55,658 nt of DNA from NCBI RefSeq assembly GCF_027921845.1, contig NZ_BSEN01000004.1, positions 1-55,658 on the forward strand, given 5' to 3'. Under the pieces are notes generated by a model that saw nothing but the letters and a program-made list of their open reading frames with translations, had not been told where the DNA came from and did not search any database. Below are positions 25,378-33,034 of the stretch, piece by piece. Within the stretch, counting starts at the first letter, position 1; each line of letters begins with the position of its first letter. Both the position numbers and the translations under genes were made by a program. Source of the DNA: Leifsonia poae (GTDB lineage: Bacteria; Actinomycetota; Actinomycetes; Actinomycetales; Microbacteriaceae).

Positions 25378-26688
25378 GTGACCAGCACCTCCGGCGCGAT
25401 CGAGGCGTTCGACGCCGTCGATCTCATCCACACCAAGCGCGACCGCGGCGAGCTCACCACCGCCGAGATCGACTGGCTGATCGATGCGTACACCCGCGGC
25501 TACGTCGGCGACGAGCAGATGTCCGCGATGACCATGGCGATCTTCCTCAACGGGATGACCCGCCGCGAGATCCGCGACCTCACGATGGCGATGATCGCCA
25601 GCGGCGAGCGGATGAGCTTCGAGGGCCTCGGCAAACCGACCACGGACAAGCACTCCACCGGAGGCGTCGGCGACAAGATCACCCTGCCGCTCATGCCGCT
25701 GGTCGCCACGTTCGGCGTCGCAGTGCCGCAGCTCTCCGGGCGCGGTCTCGGCCACACCGGCGGAACGCTCGACAAGCTCGAGAGCATCCCAGGCTGGCGC
25801 GCGAACCTCACGAACCAGGAGATGTTCGACCAGCTGCGCGATGTCGGCGGTGTGATCTGCGCTGCCGGCTCCGGGCTCGCGCCCGCTGACGGCAAGCTGT
25901 ACGCCCTGCGCGACATCAGCGGAACCGTCGAGGCCATCCCGCTCATCGCGTCGTCGATCATGAGCAAGAAGATCGCGGAGGGCACCGGCGCTCTGGTGCT
26001 CGACGTGAAGTTCGGCTCCGGCGCCTTCCTGAAAGACATCGAGAAGTCGCGCGAGCTGGCCCGCACGATGGTCGAGCTGGGCACGGATGCGGGCGTCGCC
26101 ACCTCTGCGCTGCTCACCAACATGAATGTGCCGCTCGGCCTCGCCATCGGCAACGCCAACGAGGTGCGCGAATCGGTCGAGGTCCTCGCCGGCGGCGGTC
26201 CCGCCGACGTGGTCGAGCTGACGATCGCGCTCGCGCGCGAGATGCTCGCCCTCGCCGGGCAGCCGGACGCCGACGTGGAGGGCGCCCTGAAGGACGGCCG
26301 CGCGATGGACACCTGGCGTGCCGTCATCCGGGCCCAGGGCGGCGACCCGGATGCGCCGCTGCCGGTCGCGAAGGAGACGCACACCGTGGTCGCGGAGCGC
26401 GACGGCGTGCTCGTGGAGCAGCAGGCGCTGCCGTTCGGGATCGGGGCGTGGCGTCTCGGCGCCGGACGCGCCCGCAAGCAGGACCCGGTGCAGCACGCTG
26501 CCGGCATCGACCTGCACGCCAAGCCGGGCGACACCGTGCGCGAGGGACAGCCGCTGTTCACCCTGTCAGCCGACGAGCCCGCTCGCTTCGAGCGCGCCCT
26601 CGATGCCGTCGCCGGGGCGTACCGCATCGGCGACCCGGGCGAGCCCGTGCTCGACGGCGGCCCGCTCATCGCCGATCGCATCGGCTGA
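25378..26688 (+). CDS. deoA: thymidine phosphorylase
   Basis: This 436-residue enzyme splits thymidine with phosphate into thymine and deoxyribose 1-phosphate. Domain order is normal: N-terminal helical bundle, the signature KHSTGGVGDKITLPLMPL near residue 82, the phosphate and substrate stretch SGRGLGHTGGTLDKLESI, and the C-terminal PYNP domain (GIDLHAKPGDTVREGQPLF). The start is GTG 25378, 10 nt after cdd. It belongs to the same salvage operon. Confidence 0.95.
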   Translation: MTSTSGAIEAFDAVDLIHTKRDRGELTTAEIDWLIDAYTRGYVGDEQMSAMTMAIFLNGMTRREIRDLTMAMIASGERMSFEGLGKPTTDKHSTGGVGDKITLPLMPLVATFGVAVPQLSGRGLGHTGGTLDKLESIPGWRANLTNQEMFDQLRDVGGVICAAGSGLAPADGKLYALRDISGTVEAIPLIASSIMSKKIAEGTGALVLDVKFGSGAFLKDIEKSRELARTMVELGTDAGVATSALLTNMNVPLGLAIGNANEVRESVEVLAGGGPADVVELTIALAREMLALAGQPDADVEGALKDGRAMDTWRAVIRAQGGDPDAPLPVAKETHTVVAERDGVLVEQQALPFGIGAWRLGAGRARKQDPVQHAAGIDLHAKPGDTVREGQPLFTLSADEPARFERALDAVAGAYRIGDPGEPVLDGGPLIADRIG

Positions 26689-26740
26689 GCCCTACCCGTC
26701 CCCGCGCGCGCGACTGAGCGCGACCGATAGATTGAGAGCC

Positions 26741-27859
26741 ATGAGCGAGAACAACCACGCGTACACTCTGAGCGACGGCACGAGCATCCTGGATCTGCCC
26801 AAGGTGTCGCTGCACGACCACCTCGACGGCGGTCTGCGCCCGGCCACGATCATCGAGCTGGGGTCGGAGATCGGCCTCGAACTGCCGGCCTCCGATGCCG
26901 ACGCTCTCGGCGCCTGGTTCGCGGAGAAGTCCAACTCGGGCTCGCTGGTCGAGTACCTCAAGACGTTCGACCTGACCACGGCGGTCATGCAGACCAGCGC
27001 GGGCCTCGAGCGCGTCGCCCGCGAGTTCGTGCAGGACCTCGGCGCCGACGGCGTCGTCTACGGCGAGATCCGCTGGGCGCCCGAGCAGCACCTGGGGTCC
27101 GGTCTGAGCCTCGACCAGACCGTCGAGGCCGTGCAGAGCGGCATCGAGCAGGGCATCGCCGATGTGCGCGCAGCCGGTCGCCCCATCCGGGTCGGTCAGC
27201 TCGTCACGGCCATGCGCCACAACGACCGCGGCCTCGAGATCGCCGAACTCGCCGTGCGCCACCGTGACAACGGGGTCGTCGGCTTCGACATCGCCGGGCC
27301 GGAGGCGGGCTTCCTGCCGTCGAAGCACCGCGCCGCGTTCGACTACCTCGCCACCGAGTTCTTCCCGGCGACCGTCCACGCCGGTGAGGCCGACGGGCTC
27401 GACAGCATCCGGAGCGCCCTGCTCGACGGCCGCGCACTGCGTCTCGGCCACGGTGTGCGCATCGCCGAAGACATCGTGATCGAGCGGCAGGACGACGAGA
27501 ACACCTACGTCACGCTCGGCACGCTCGCGCAGTGGGTCAAGGATCGCGAGATCGCCCTCGAGACCAGCCCGACGTCGAACCTGCAGACCGGCGCGATCGC
27601 CGCGTGGGGCGACGAGCTCATCGACCACCCGTTCGATCTGCTCTACCAGCTCGGCTTCCGCGTCACGGTGAACACCGACAACCGTCTGATGAGCGGCACC
27701 ACCCTCACCCGCGAACTCTCGATCCTGGCGGACGCGTTCGCGTACGACCGCACCGACCTCGAGGTCTTCCAGCTCAACGCCGCCGCTTCCGCCTTCCTCC
27801 CGCTGGAGGAACGCGAAGAGTTGGCCGACATCATCTCAGCAGGTTTCGAGGGTTCGTAG
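26741..27859 (+). CDS. add: adenosine deaminase
   Basis: This 372-residue zinc hydrolase converts adenosine and deoxyadenosine to inosine forms. Metal ligands are visible in KVSLHDHLDGGLRP (HxH), TVHAGEADG (His and catalytic Glu) and NTDNRLMSGTTLT (Asp). GHGVRIAED supplies the catalytic histidine. The ATG at 26741 lies 7 nt after TAGATT (26728-26733), so the gene can be transcribed leaderless from its own promoter although it follows deoA by 52 nt. The open frame continues upstream into deoA, but that part is not coding. Confidence 0.95.
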   Translation: MSENNHAYTLSDGTSILDLPKVSLHDHLDGGLRPATIIELGSEIGLELPASDADALGAWFAEKSNSGSLVEYLKTFDLTTAVMQTSAGLERVAREFVQDLGADGVVYGEIRWAPEQHLGSGLSLDQTVEAVQSGIEQGIADVRAAGRPIRVGQLVTAMRHNDRGLEIAELAVRHRDNGVVGFDIAGPEAGFLPSKHRAAFDYLATEFFPATVHAGEADGLDSIRSALLDGRALRLGHGVRIAEDIVIERQDDENTYVTLGTLAQWVKDREIALETSPTSNLQTGAIAAWGDELIDHPFDLLYQLGFRVTVNTDNRLMSGTTLTRELSILADAFAYDRTDLEVFQLNAAASAFLPLEEREELADIISAGFEGS

Positions 27860-27883
27860 ACCCCCGGACGATACGCTGGAACC

Positions 27884-28345
27884 ATGCCACTGCCACCGCT
27901 GCCCGATTCCGCCATCACCGTCGGCGCCCACGCGTCCGACTGGCGCGAGGCGGTCGAACTGGCCGGTGCCGCCCTCGCCCGCTCCGGCGCGGTCGAGGCG
28001 GGCTACGGTGCACGCATGATCCAGGTGATCGACGAATTCGGCGCCTACATCGTGATCGCACCCGGTCTGGCGCTCGCGCACGCCCGCCCCGGGCCGGATG
28101 TGCTGACGGACGGTCTCTCCGTCGTGACGCTCGCTGAGCCGGTGGTCTTCGGGCACCCGCACAACGATCCGGTGGCCGTTGTGATCGGCCTGGCCGTCGC
28201 GACCCCGGATGCGCATGTCACCTCGGTCGCTGAGCTCGCCAACATCTTCAACGATCCGGGCGCCATCCCCTCGCTCGCCGCCGCGAGCGACGTCGCCGAG
28301 GTGCAGCGCATCATGGCCGCCAGCGAAGAAGGGGCCCCGCGATGA
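27884..28345 (+). CDS. PTS EIIA component (mannitol/fructose/ascorbate type)
   Basis: This 153-residue cytosolic phosphocarrier has the EIIA type-2 fold. The phosphorylated histidine is the one in GLALAHARPGPDVL, close to the UlaC/PtsN consensus. ATG 27884 lies 6 nt after TACGCT (27872-27877), consistent with leaderless transcription. It overlaps the EIIB gene by ATGA. No membrane EIIC gene is present in the window, so the transported sugar is not known and a regulatory role is possible. Confidence 0.88.
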   Translation: MPLPPLPDSAITVGAHASDWREAVELAGAALARSGAVEAGYGARMIQVIDEFGAYIVIAPGLALAHARPGPDVLTDGLSVVTLAEPVVFGHPHNDPVAVVIGLAVATPDAHVTSVAELANIFNDPGAIPSLAAASDVAEVQRIMAASEEGAPR

Positions 28346-28614
28346 AGATCGTCGCCATCTGCGGCGCCGGCGTCGGCACGTCCGGCATCCTGAAGGTCAA
28401 CGCGGAGCGCGTGCTCAACCGGCTCGATATCGACGCCGACGTCACGGCATCGGATGTCGCCAATGTCGAGACCGCCGCGGCCGACGCGCAGGTCATCCTG
28501 ACGTCGCCGGAGCTGGTCGAGGCGATCGGCCGCACGAACGCCGACGTGGTCGTCGTCGACAACTTCTTCGACCTCGACGAACTCGAGCGCAAGCTCGAAG
28601 AAGCGCTGGGCTGA
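28342..28614 (+). CDS. PTS EIIB component (lactose/ascorbate type)
   Basis: This 90-residue protein accepts phosphate from EIIA on Cys8 in VAICGAGVGTSGIL, the classic EIIB loop with C-x2-G-x-G-T-S. A Rossmann-like alternation of strands and helices follows. It is coupled to the EIIA gene by ATGA. No EIIC gene follows; the next 200 bp are repeats and then a divergently transcribed ArsR gene. Confidence 0.88.
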   Translation: MKIVAICGAGVGTSGILKVNAERVLNRLDIDADVTASDVANVETAAADAQVILTSPELVEAIGRTNADVVVVDNFFDLDELERKLEEALG

Positions 28615-28635
28615 GCTCCGGGCTCTGCCTCGTCG

Positions 28636-28707
28636 CGCCACGCCCGCGTGTGCCGCCACGCCCGCGCGTGCCGCCACGCGCGCGTGTGCCGCCACGCCCG
28701 CGCGTGG
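28636..28707. repeat. 18-bp tandem repeat, four copies
   Basis: Units at 28636, 28654, 28672 and 28690 follow CGCCACGCCCGCGCGTGC with 0-2 substitutions each. The array lies 21 nt after the EIIB stop. The region between 28615 and 28832 holds this array, a hairpin and a 16-bp repeat, but no gene. Confidence 0.85.
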
Positions 28708-28719
28708 TGAGAAGTCACG

Positions 28720-28762
28720 AATTGTCGCCTGAGAGCCGGATTCGGTGTTCCGGGCGACAGTT
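28720..28762. repeat. inverted repeat AATTGTCGCC / GGCGACAGTT
   Basis: Ten-base arms with one mismatch (28720-28729 and 28753-28762) enclose 23 nt that contain an inner CCGG/CCGG pair. It could form a hairpin after the PTS genes or mark the edge of an interspersed repeat. Confidence 0.45.
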
Positions 28763-28763
28763 A

Positions 28764-28801
28764 GCGACCACTCACCCGGGCGACCACTCACTCGGGCGAC
28801 C
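28764..28801. repeat. 16-bp direct repeat, 2.4 copies
   Basis: GCGACCACTCACCCGG (28764-28779) is followed by GCGACCACTCACTCGG (28780-28795) and then GCGACC. It sits 31 nt beyond the 3' end of the ArsR gene. Confidence 0.7.
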
Positions 28802-28832
28802 GCCTGGCGGGGGAGGAAGGGACCTGGGAAGG

Positions 28833-29156
28833 TCAGTCCGCCGAGGACGGCGTCGGCGCGATGAGTGCCTCGACGAGACCGGGGAAGCGCTCGTCGAGTT
28901 CGCGACGACGCAACTGGATCGCGTGCGTGCGCCCGTTCACGATGGTCAACGTCACCCCGGCCTCGCGAAGGGCCTTGAAGTGGTGCGACAGCGTCGACTT
29001 CTGAACGTCGAAGCCCCACTGCGACTCCCTCTTCGAGTGCGGCTCTCCGTCGGCCAGCACGCGGACGATCTGCAACCGGATCGGGTCGGCCACCGCGCGC
29101 AGCACGTCGACGAGCTGCACATCGGTCATCTCGGGCGCCGGGAACTCGGCCGACAT
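28833..29156 (-). CDS. ArsR-family transcriptional regulator
   Basis: This 107-residue winged-helix regulator has the recognition segment STLSHHFKALREAGVTLT near residues 55-72, preceded by LRAVADPIRLQIVRVLADGE, typical of ArsR/HxlR-like repressors. No metal-binding cysteines are visible, so the signal is probably not a metal bound by CxC. ATG 29156 is preferred over an upstream start because GGAGG lies 5 nt before it. It is divergent from an MFS efflux gene, and a palindrome overlaps the efflux promoter. Confidence 0.88.
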   Translation of the reverse strand: MSAEFPAPEMTDVQLVDVLRAVADPIRLQIVRVLADGEPHSKRESQWGFDVQKSTLSHHFKALREAGVTLTIVNGRTHAIQLRRRELDERFPGLVEALIAPTPSSAD

Positions 29157-29193
29157 GATTCCTCCGTAAGTCTGGGGACGGTGGGCGGCAAAA

Positions 29194-29228
29194 AATAGTT
29201 TGACAAGGATCGAACTATTCTCTAGCTT
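29194..29228 (+). promoter_or_regulatory. MFS gene promoter overlapped by a palindromic operator
   Basis: TTGACA (29200-29205), a 17-bp spacer and TAGCTT (29223-29228) form a near-ideal promoter 6 nt before the MFS start codon. The arms AATAGTTTGA (29194-29203) and TCGAACTATT (29210-29219) form an inverted repeat that covers the -35 box and most of the spacer, the classic layout for an ArsR repressor. A start of transcription at the ATG would make the message leaderless. Confidence 0.75.
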
Positions 29229-29234
29229 GATCGT

Positions 29235-30491
29235 ATGACTTCCGTCGAACAATCATATCGCAGGCCGACTCTGAGTCTGCTCGTTCTGGCACTCGCCATG
29301 TTCGTCGTCGGCACGAACGCCTTCGTCATCGCAGGTCTCCTTCCCGACATCGCCGACAGCCTGAACACCACGCCCACGGGCGTGAGCTACTCCATCACCT
29401 CGTACTCGCTGGTCGTCGCGGTCGCGGCGCCCCTCATCTCGGTGCTGCTTCCGCGCGTGCCGCGGGCGCTCCTGATGGCCGCCGGGCTCGCGGTGTTCGC
29501 CATCGGCGGCGCGATCGCGGTCTCCGCGACCGGCCTCCCCGTCTTCCTCATCGGGCGCACGCTCTCCGGCATCGGGGGAGCGGCGCTGGTGCCGACGGCC
29601 ACGGCGGCCGCCGCCGCCCTGGCGCGCCCGTCCCAGCGCGGCCGGGCGCTGGCGATCGTCGGTGCCGGTTTCACGCTCGCCACGGCGGTCGGTTCCCCCT
29701 TCGGCACTGCTCTCGGCGGGATCGCCGGGTGGCGTCTGCCTCTCTGGAGCCTCGTCGGCATCGCGGTCGTGCTCGCGGTCGCCATCCCGTTCGTGGTGCG
29801 CGACGTTCCCCTGGCCCCGGCCGCGTCCATCCGGCAGCGATTGGCGCCGCTCGCCGACCTGCGCGTGCTCGCTCCACTGGGCACGACGCTGCTGATGATC
29901 GCCGGCTTCAACATCGTGTACATCTTCAGCGCATCCGTCACCCACGCGTCGACGGGCGGGTCGGGAACCCTGCTCGCGACCCTGCTGCTCGCCTACGGCG
30001 TGGCCGGCGTCGTCGGCAACATCGTCGCGGGTCCCCTCACCGACCGCTTCGGCAGCAGGTTGACCGCGATCGTGGCGCTCGGCGGTCAGATCGTGGCGCT
30101 GGCGGTCCTGCCGTTCGTGGAGTCGTCGTTCGTCGCGTCGCTGATCGTGTTCGCCGTCTGGGGTGTCGCGGCCTTCGCGATCGCGATCCCGGTGCAGCAC
30201 CGCCTCGTCACGGTCGATCCGGAGGCGGCGGCACTGTCGCTGTCGTGGTACTCGACCGCGATGTACGTCGGAATCGCGATCGCCCCTCCGATCGGGTCCG
30301 CCGCACTCTCGTTGGGCGGAGCCGAGGCGGTGCCCGCCGTCGGAGCCGCGGTCACCGCACTCGCCCTGGTGCTGTTCCTCCTCGGCTACGCCGTGAGCGC
30401 CCGCATGGCGTCCGCCAGCGCACGCACGCGGGCGACGGCGGTCGCCTCGCGCTCGGCCACCGAGCCTTCGTCGCTCGACGCGTCGATGTAG
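29235..30491 (+). CDS. MFS drug-type efflux transporter
   Basis: This 418-residue carrier of the DHA1 type (Cmx/AraJ-like) probably has 12 membrane segments. Motifs include FVIAGLLPDIADSL in TM1 and IGRTLSGIGGAALVPTATA in TM4. The motif-A-like loop is GNIVAGPLTDRFGSR. The ATG at 29235 is set by the leaderless promoter. The last 35 codons lie antisense within the 3' end of the phosphomutase gene (106-nt overlap) and read as a low-complexity tail, so the gene appears to have lost its own stop. The substrate is unknown. Confidence 0.88.
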   Translation: MTSVEQSYRRPTLSLLVLALAMFVVGTNAFVIAGLLPDIADSLNTTPTGVSYSITSYSLVVAVAAPLISVLLPRVPRALLMAAGLAVFAIGGAIAVSATGLPVFLIGRTLSGIGGAALVPTATAAAAALARPSQRGRALAIVGAGFTLATAVGSPFGTALGGIAGWRLPLWSLVGIAVVLAVAIPFVVRDVPLAPAASIRQRLAPLADLRVLAPLGTTLLMIAGFNIVYIFSASVTHASTGGSGTLLATLLLAYGVAGVVGNIVAGPLTDRFGSRLTAIVALGGQIVALAVLPFVESSFVASLIVFAVWGVAAFAIAIPVQHRLVTVDPEAAALSLSWYSTAMYVGIAIAPPIGSAALSLGGAEAVPAVGAAVTALALVLFLLGYAVSARMASASARTRATAVASRSATEPSSLDASM

Positions 30492-32110
30492 ATCTTGAGC
30501 TTCGGCTCCGTGCCGCTGGGCCGCACCATCACGCGCGATCCGTCCTCGAGCAGGATGCGCAGCACGTCGCTCGGCGGCAGGTGGCCGAACCCGTCCCGCA
30601 GGTCGTCGATCTGGGAGACGGCGACCTCACCGAGCCTGCTCGGCGGCGTCGAGCGAAGGGCCGCCATGACCCGATCGATCTCGCTCAGGTCGGTGACCCG
30701 GATCGAGATCTGGTCGGACGCGAAGTAGCCGAAGGTCTGGGCGAACTCGTCGAGATGCGTGCGGATGGTCTTCCCCTCCGCCGCCAGCGAGGCCGCCAGA
30801 TCGAGGAAGGCGGTCGCCGCGGAGATGCCGTCTTTGTCGCGCACCGTGTCCGGGTTCACCAGATACCCGAGGGCCTCCTCGAATCCGTAGAGGAGCCCGG
30901 GCGCGCGGGAGACCCACTTGAAGCCGGTGAGGGTGTCCGCGAAGTCGAGACGGTAGCGGTGGGCGACGGCGGCGAGGGCCGGGGACGACACGATCGAGCA
31001 GGCGAGGGATCCGAACGGGGCCTCGTCGGGGCCGGCGGACTCGTCGGCCAGTCGCGCTGCGCGCCAGCCGAGCAACGCGCCGACCTCATTGCCGGAGAGC
31101 CGTCGGTAGCCATCGGCGCTCTCGGGGTCCGGAATCGCGACGGCGAGACGGTCGGCATCCGGATCGTTGGCGATGATCAGGTCGGACCCGGCCGCACGCG
31201 CCGTCGAGAACGAGAGGTCCATCGCGCCCGGCTCCTCCGGGTTCGGGAAGGCCACCGTCGGGAAGGCGGCGTCGGGATCGATCTGGTCGACGACGACGGT
31301 GGGCTCGGCGAAGCCGGCCCGCGCGAAGACCGCGGCGGCCGTGCGCCAGCCGACGCCGTGCATGGCCGTGTACGTGAACGAGACCGCGTCGCGGGGCGCT
31401 GAGGTGCCCGCCACGGAGGCGGTCGCCGCGATGTACTCCGCTTCGAGACTCTCAGGCGCGACCTCGTAGGCCTCGGACCGCGGCAGGTCGCTGACGCTGC
31501 CTTTCGCCGCCTCGAGGATGCGCGCGGCGATGTCGGAGTCGGCGGGAGCGACGATCTGCGAACCGTGGTTCTCGCCGCCGAGGTAGACCTTGTAGCCGTT
31601 GTCGTTCGGCGGGTTGTGGCTGGCCGTGACCATCACGCCGGCGCTGACGTCGAGGTGGCGCACGGCGAACGCGAGCACGGGCGTCGGCATCATCCGCGGC
31701 AGCAGCACGGCGCGCACCCCGGCGCCCGCCATCAGCTCGGCGGTGTCGCGCGCGAAGACGTCGGAGTTCTTTCGTCCGTCGTAGCCGATCACGACCGAGG
31801 GCGTCTCGCCGTGGGCGTGGTCGAGGAGATAGCGGGCGAAACCGGCGGCAGCCTGCGCCACCAGGACCCGGTTCATCCGGTTGGGGCCGGCGGCGATCTC
31901 GCCACGCAGCCCGGCGGTGCCGAAGGCGAGGCGGGTGTCGAAGCGCGCGTGCAGGTCCCTGATGGCCACGGCTGAGCCGGCCTCGGCGGCGACGATGAGC
32001 GCGTTCAGCTCGTCGCGGGTCTCGGGATCCGGATCCTGCGCGACCCACGCCCGCGCCTGCTCGAGGAGCTCAGCGTCGTCGAGCACCCGGTCGCCCTCGG
32101 CGGCGCTCAC
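30386..32110 (-). CDS. phospho-sugar mutase (phosphopentomutase or phosphoglucomutase type)
   Basis: This 574-residue alpha-D-phosphohexomutase-superfamily enzyme has the catalytic serine loop VTASHNPPNDNGYKVY, metal loop NDPDADRLAVAI, sugar-binding loop near GFEEALGY and phosphate loop RPSGTEPKLKIY. Domain order and length match the Pgm2/PmmB branch. The GTG at 32110 overlaps the purine nucleoside phosphorylase stop (GTGA), so pentose-1-phosphate isomerisation after nucleoside cleavage is the likely role. Its 3' end overlaps the convergent MFS gene. From memory, M. tuberculosis has the same pair (deoD-pmmB). Confidence 0.92.
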   Translation of the reverse strand: MSAAEGDRVLDDAELLEQARAWVAQDPDPETRDELNALIVAAEAGSAVAIRDLHARFDTRLAFGTAGLRGEIAAGPNRMNRVLVAQAAAGFARYLLDHAHGETPSVVIGYDGRKNSDVFARDTAELMAGAGVRAVLLPRMMPTPVLAFAVRHLDVSAGVMVTASHNPPNDNGYKVYLGGENHGSQIVAPADSDIAARILEAAKGSVSDLPRSEAYEVAPESLEAEYIAATASVAGTSAPRDAVSFTYTAMHGVGWRTAAAVFARAGFAEPTVVVDQIDPDAAFPTVAFPNPEEPGAMDLSFSTARAAGSDLIIANDPDADRLAVAIPDPESADGYRRLSGNEVGALLGWRAARLADESAGPDEAPFGSLACSIVSSPALAAVAHRYRLDFADTLTGFKWVSRAPGLLYGFEEALGYLVNPDTVRDKDGISAATAFLDLAASLAAEGKTIRTHLDEFAQTFGYFASDQISIRVTDLSEIDRVMAALRSTPPSRLGEVAVSQIDDLRDGFGHLPPSDVLRILLEDGSRVMVRPSGTEPKLKIYIDASSDEGSVAEREATAVARVRALADAMRALTA

Positions 32111-32940
32111 AGCGCGCCCACGATCTTGGCGAGGAGCGCGCTGATCACCGGCTCGGCTTCGCGACCGGCGTCGATGACCTCCTGATGACTCAGCGGGGTC
32201 TTCTGGATGCCGGCGGCCAGGTTGGTGATCAGGGACATGCCGAGGATCTCCATGCCGGCCTGTCGTGCGGCGATGGCCTCGAGAGCGGTGGACATGCCGA
32301 CGATGTGGCCGCCGATCGTCTTCGCCATCTGCACCTCGGCCGGTGTCTCGTAGTGGGGTCCGCGGAACTGCGTGTACACGCCCTCGTCGAGGCTCGGCTC
32401 GATGCTCTTCGCCAGCTCGCGCAGGCGGCTCGAGTACAGGTCGGTGAGGTCGATGAACGTCGCGCCCTCGAGCGGAGAGTCGGCGGTGAGGTTGATGTGG
32501 TCGCTGATCAGCACGGGCGTTCCCGGCTTCCAGGTCTCCTTGATGCCGCCGGCCCCGTTGGTCAGCACCATCGTCGTCGCGCCGGCAGCAGCGGCGGTGC
32601 GCACACTGTGCACGACCCGCCGGACGCCGTGGCCTTCGTAGTAGTGGGTGCGGGCGCCGATCACGAGGGCGCGCTTGCCCGACGGGAGCAGCACCGAGCG
32701 CAGGGTGCCGACGTGGCCCGCCAGCGCGGGAGCGCCGAAGCCGACGATCTCTGTCGCCGGAACGGTCGCGGTCGTCTCACCGATGAGATCGGCCGCGCGG
32801 CCCCAGCCGCTGCCCAGCGTGAGGGCGATGTCGTGCCGGTCGACGCCGGTCTTCTCTGCGAGCTGTTCGGCCGCCTGCTTCGCGACCGCGAACGGGTCGG
32901 TGGCCGGGTCGTCGAGCGGGTTCTGGAAGGAATCTGGCAT
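32107..32940 (-). CDS. punA: purine nucleoside phosphorylase (trimeric type)
   Basis: This 277-residue enzyme cleaves inosine and guanosine with phosphate to free base and ribose 1-phosphate. Phosphate and substrate motifs are present: TLGSGWG, RTHYYEGHG, LTNGAGG, QFRGPHYETPAEVQM and GMSTALEAI. Length fits the class-II family. ATG 32940 lies 6 nt after a minus-strand TAGAGT (32947-32952), consistent with a leaderless start. It is coupled by GTGA to the phosphomutase gene. Confidence 0.95.
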   Translation of the reverse strand: MPDSFQNPLDDPATDPFAVAKQAAEQLAEKTGVDRHDIALTLGSGWGRAADLIGETTATVPATEIVGFGAPALAGHVGTLRSVLLPSGKRALVIGARTHYYEGHGVRRVVHSVRTAAAAGATTMVLTNGAGGIKETWKPGTPVLISDHINLTADSPLEGATFIDLTDLYSSRLRELAKSIEPSLDEGVYTQFRGPHYETPAEVQMAKTIGGHIVGMSTALEAIAARQAGMEILGMSLITNLAAGIQKTPLSHQEVIDAGREAEPVISALLAKIVGAL

Positions 32941-33034
32941 GGACCAACTCTAGTGAGAGCGCCCTGTGCGCGGGCCGACCGGCGGATGCGCATCGGTGCA
33001 CCGACGAGCGATCAAGGTGCGAGAGAATAGGAGC

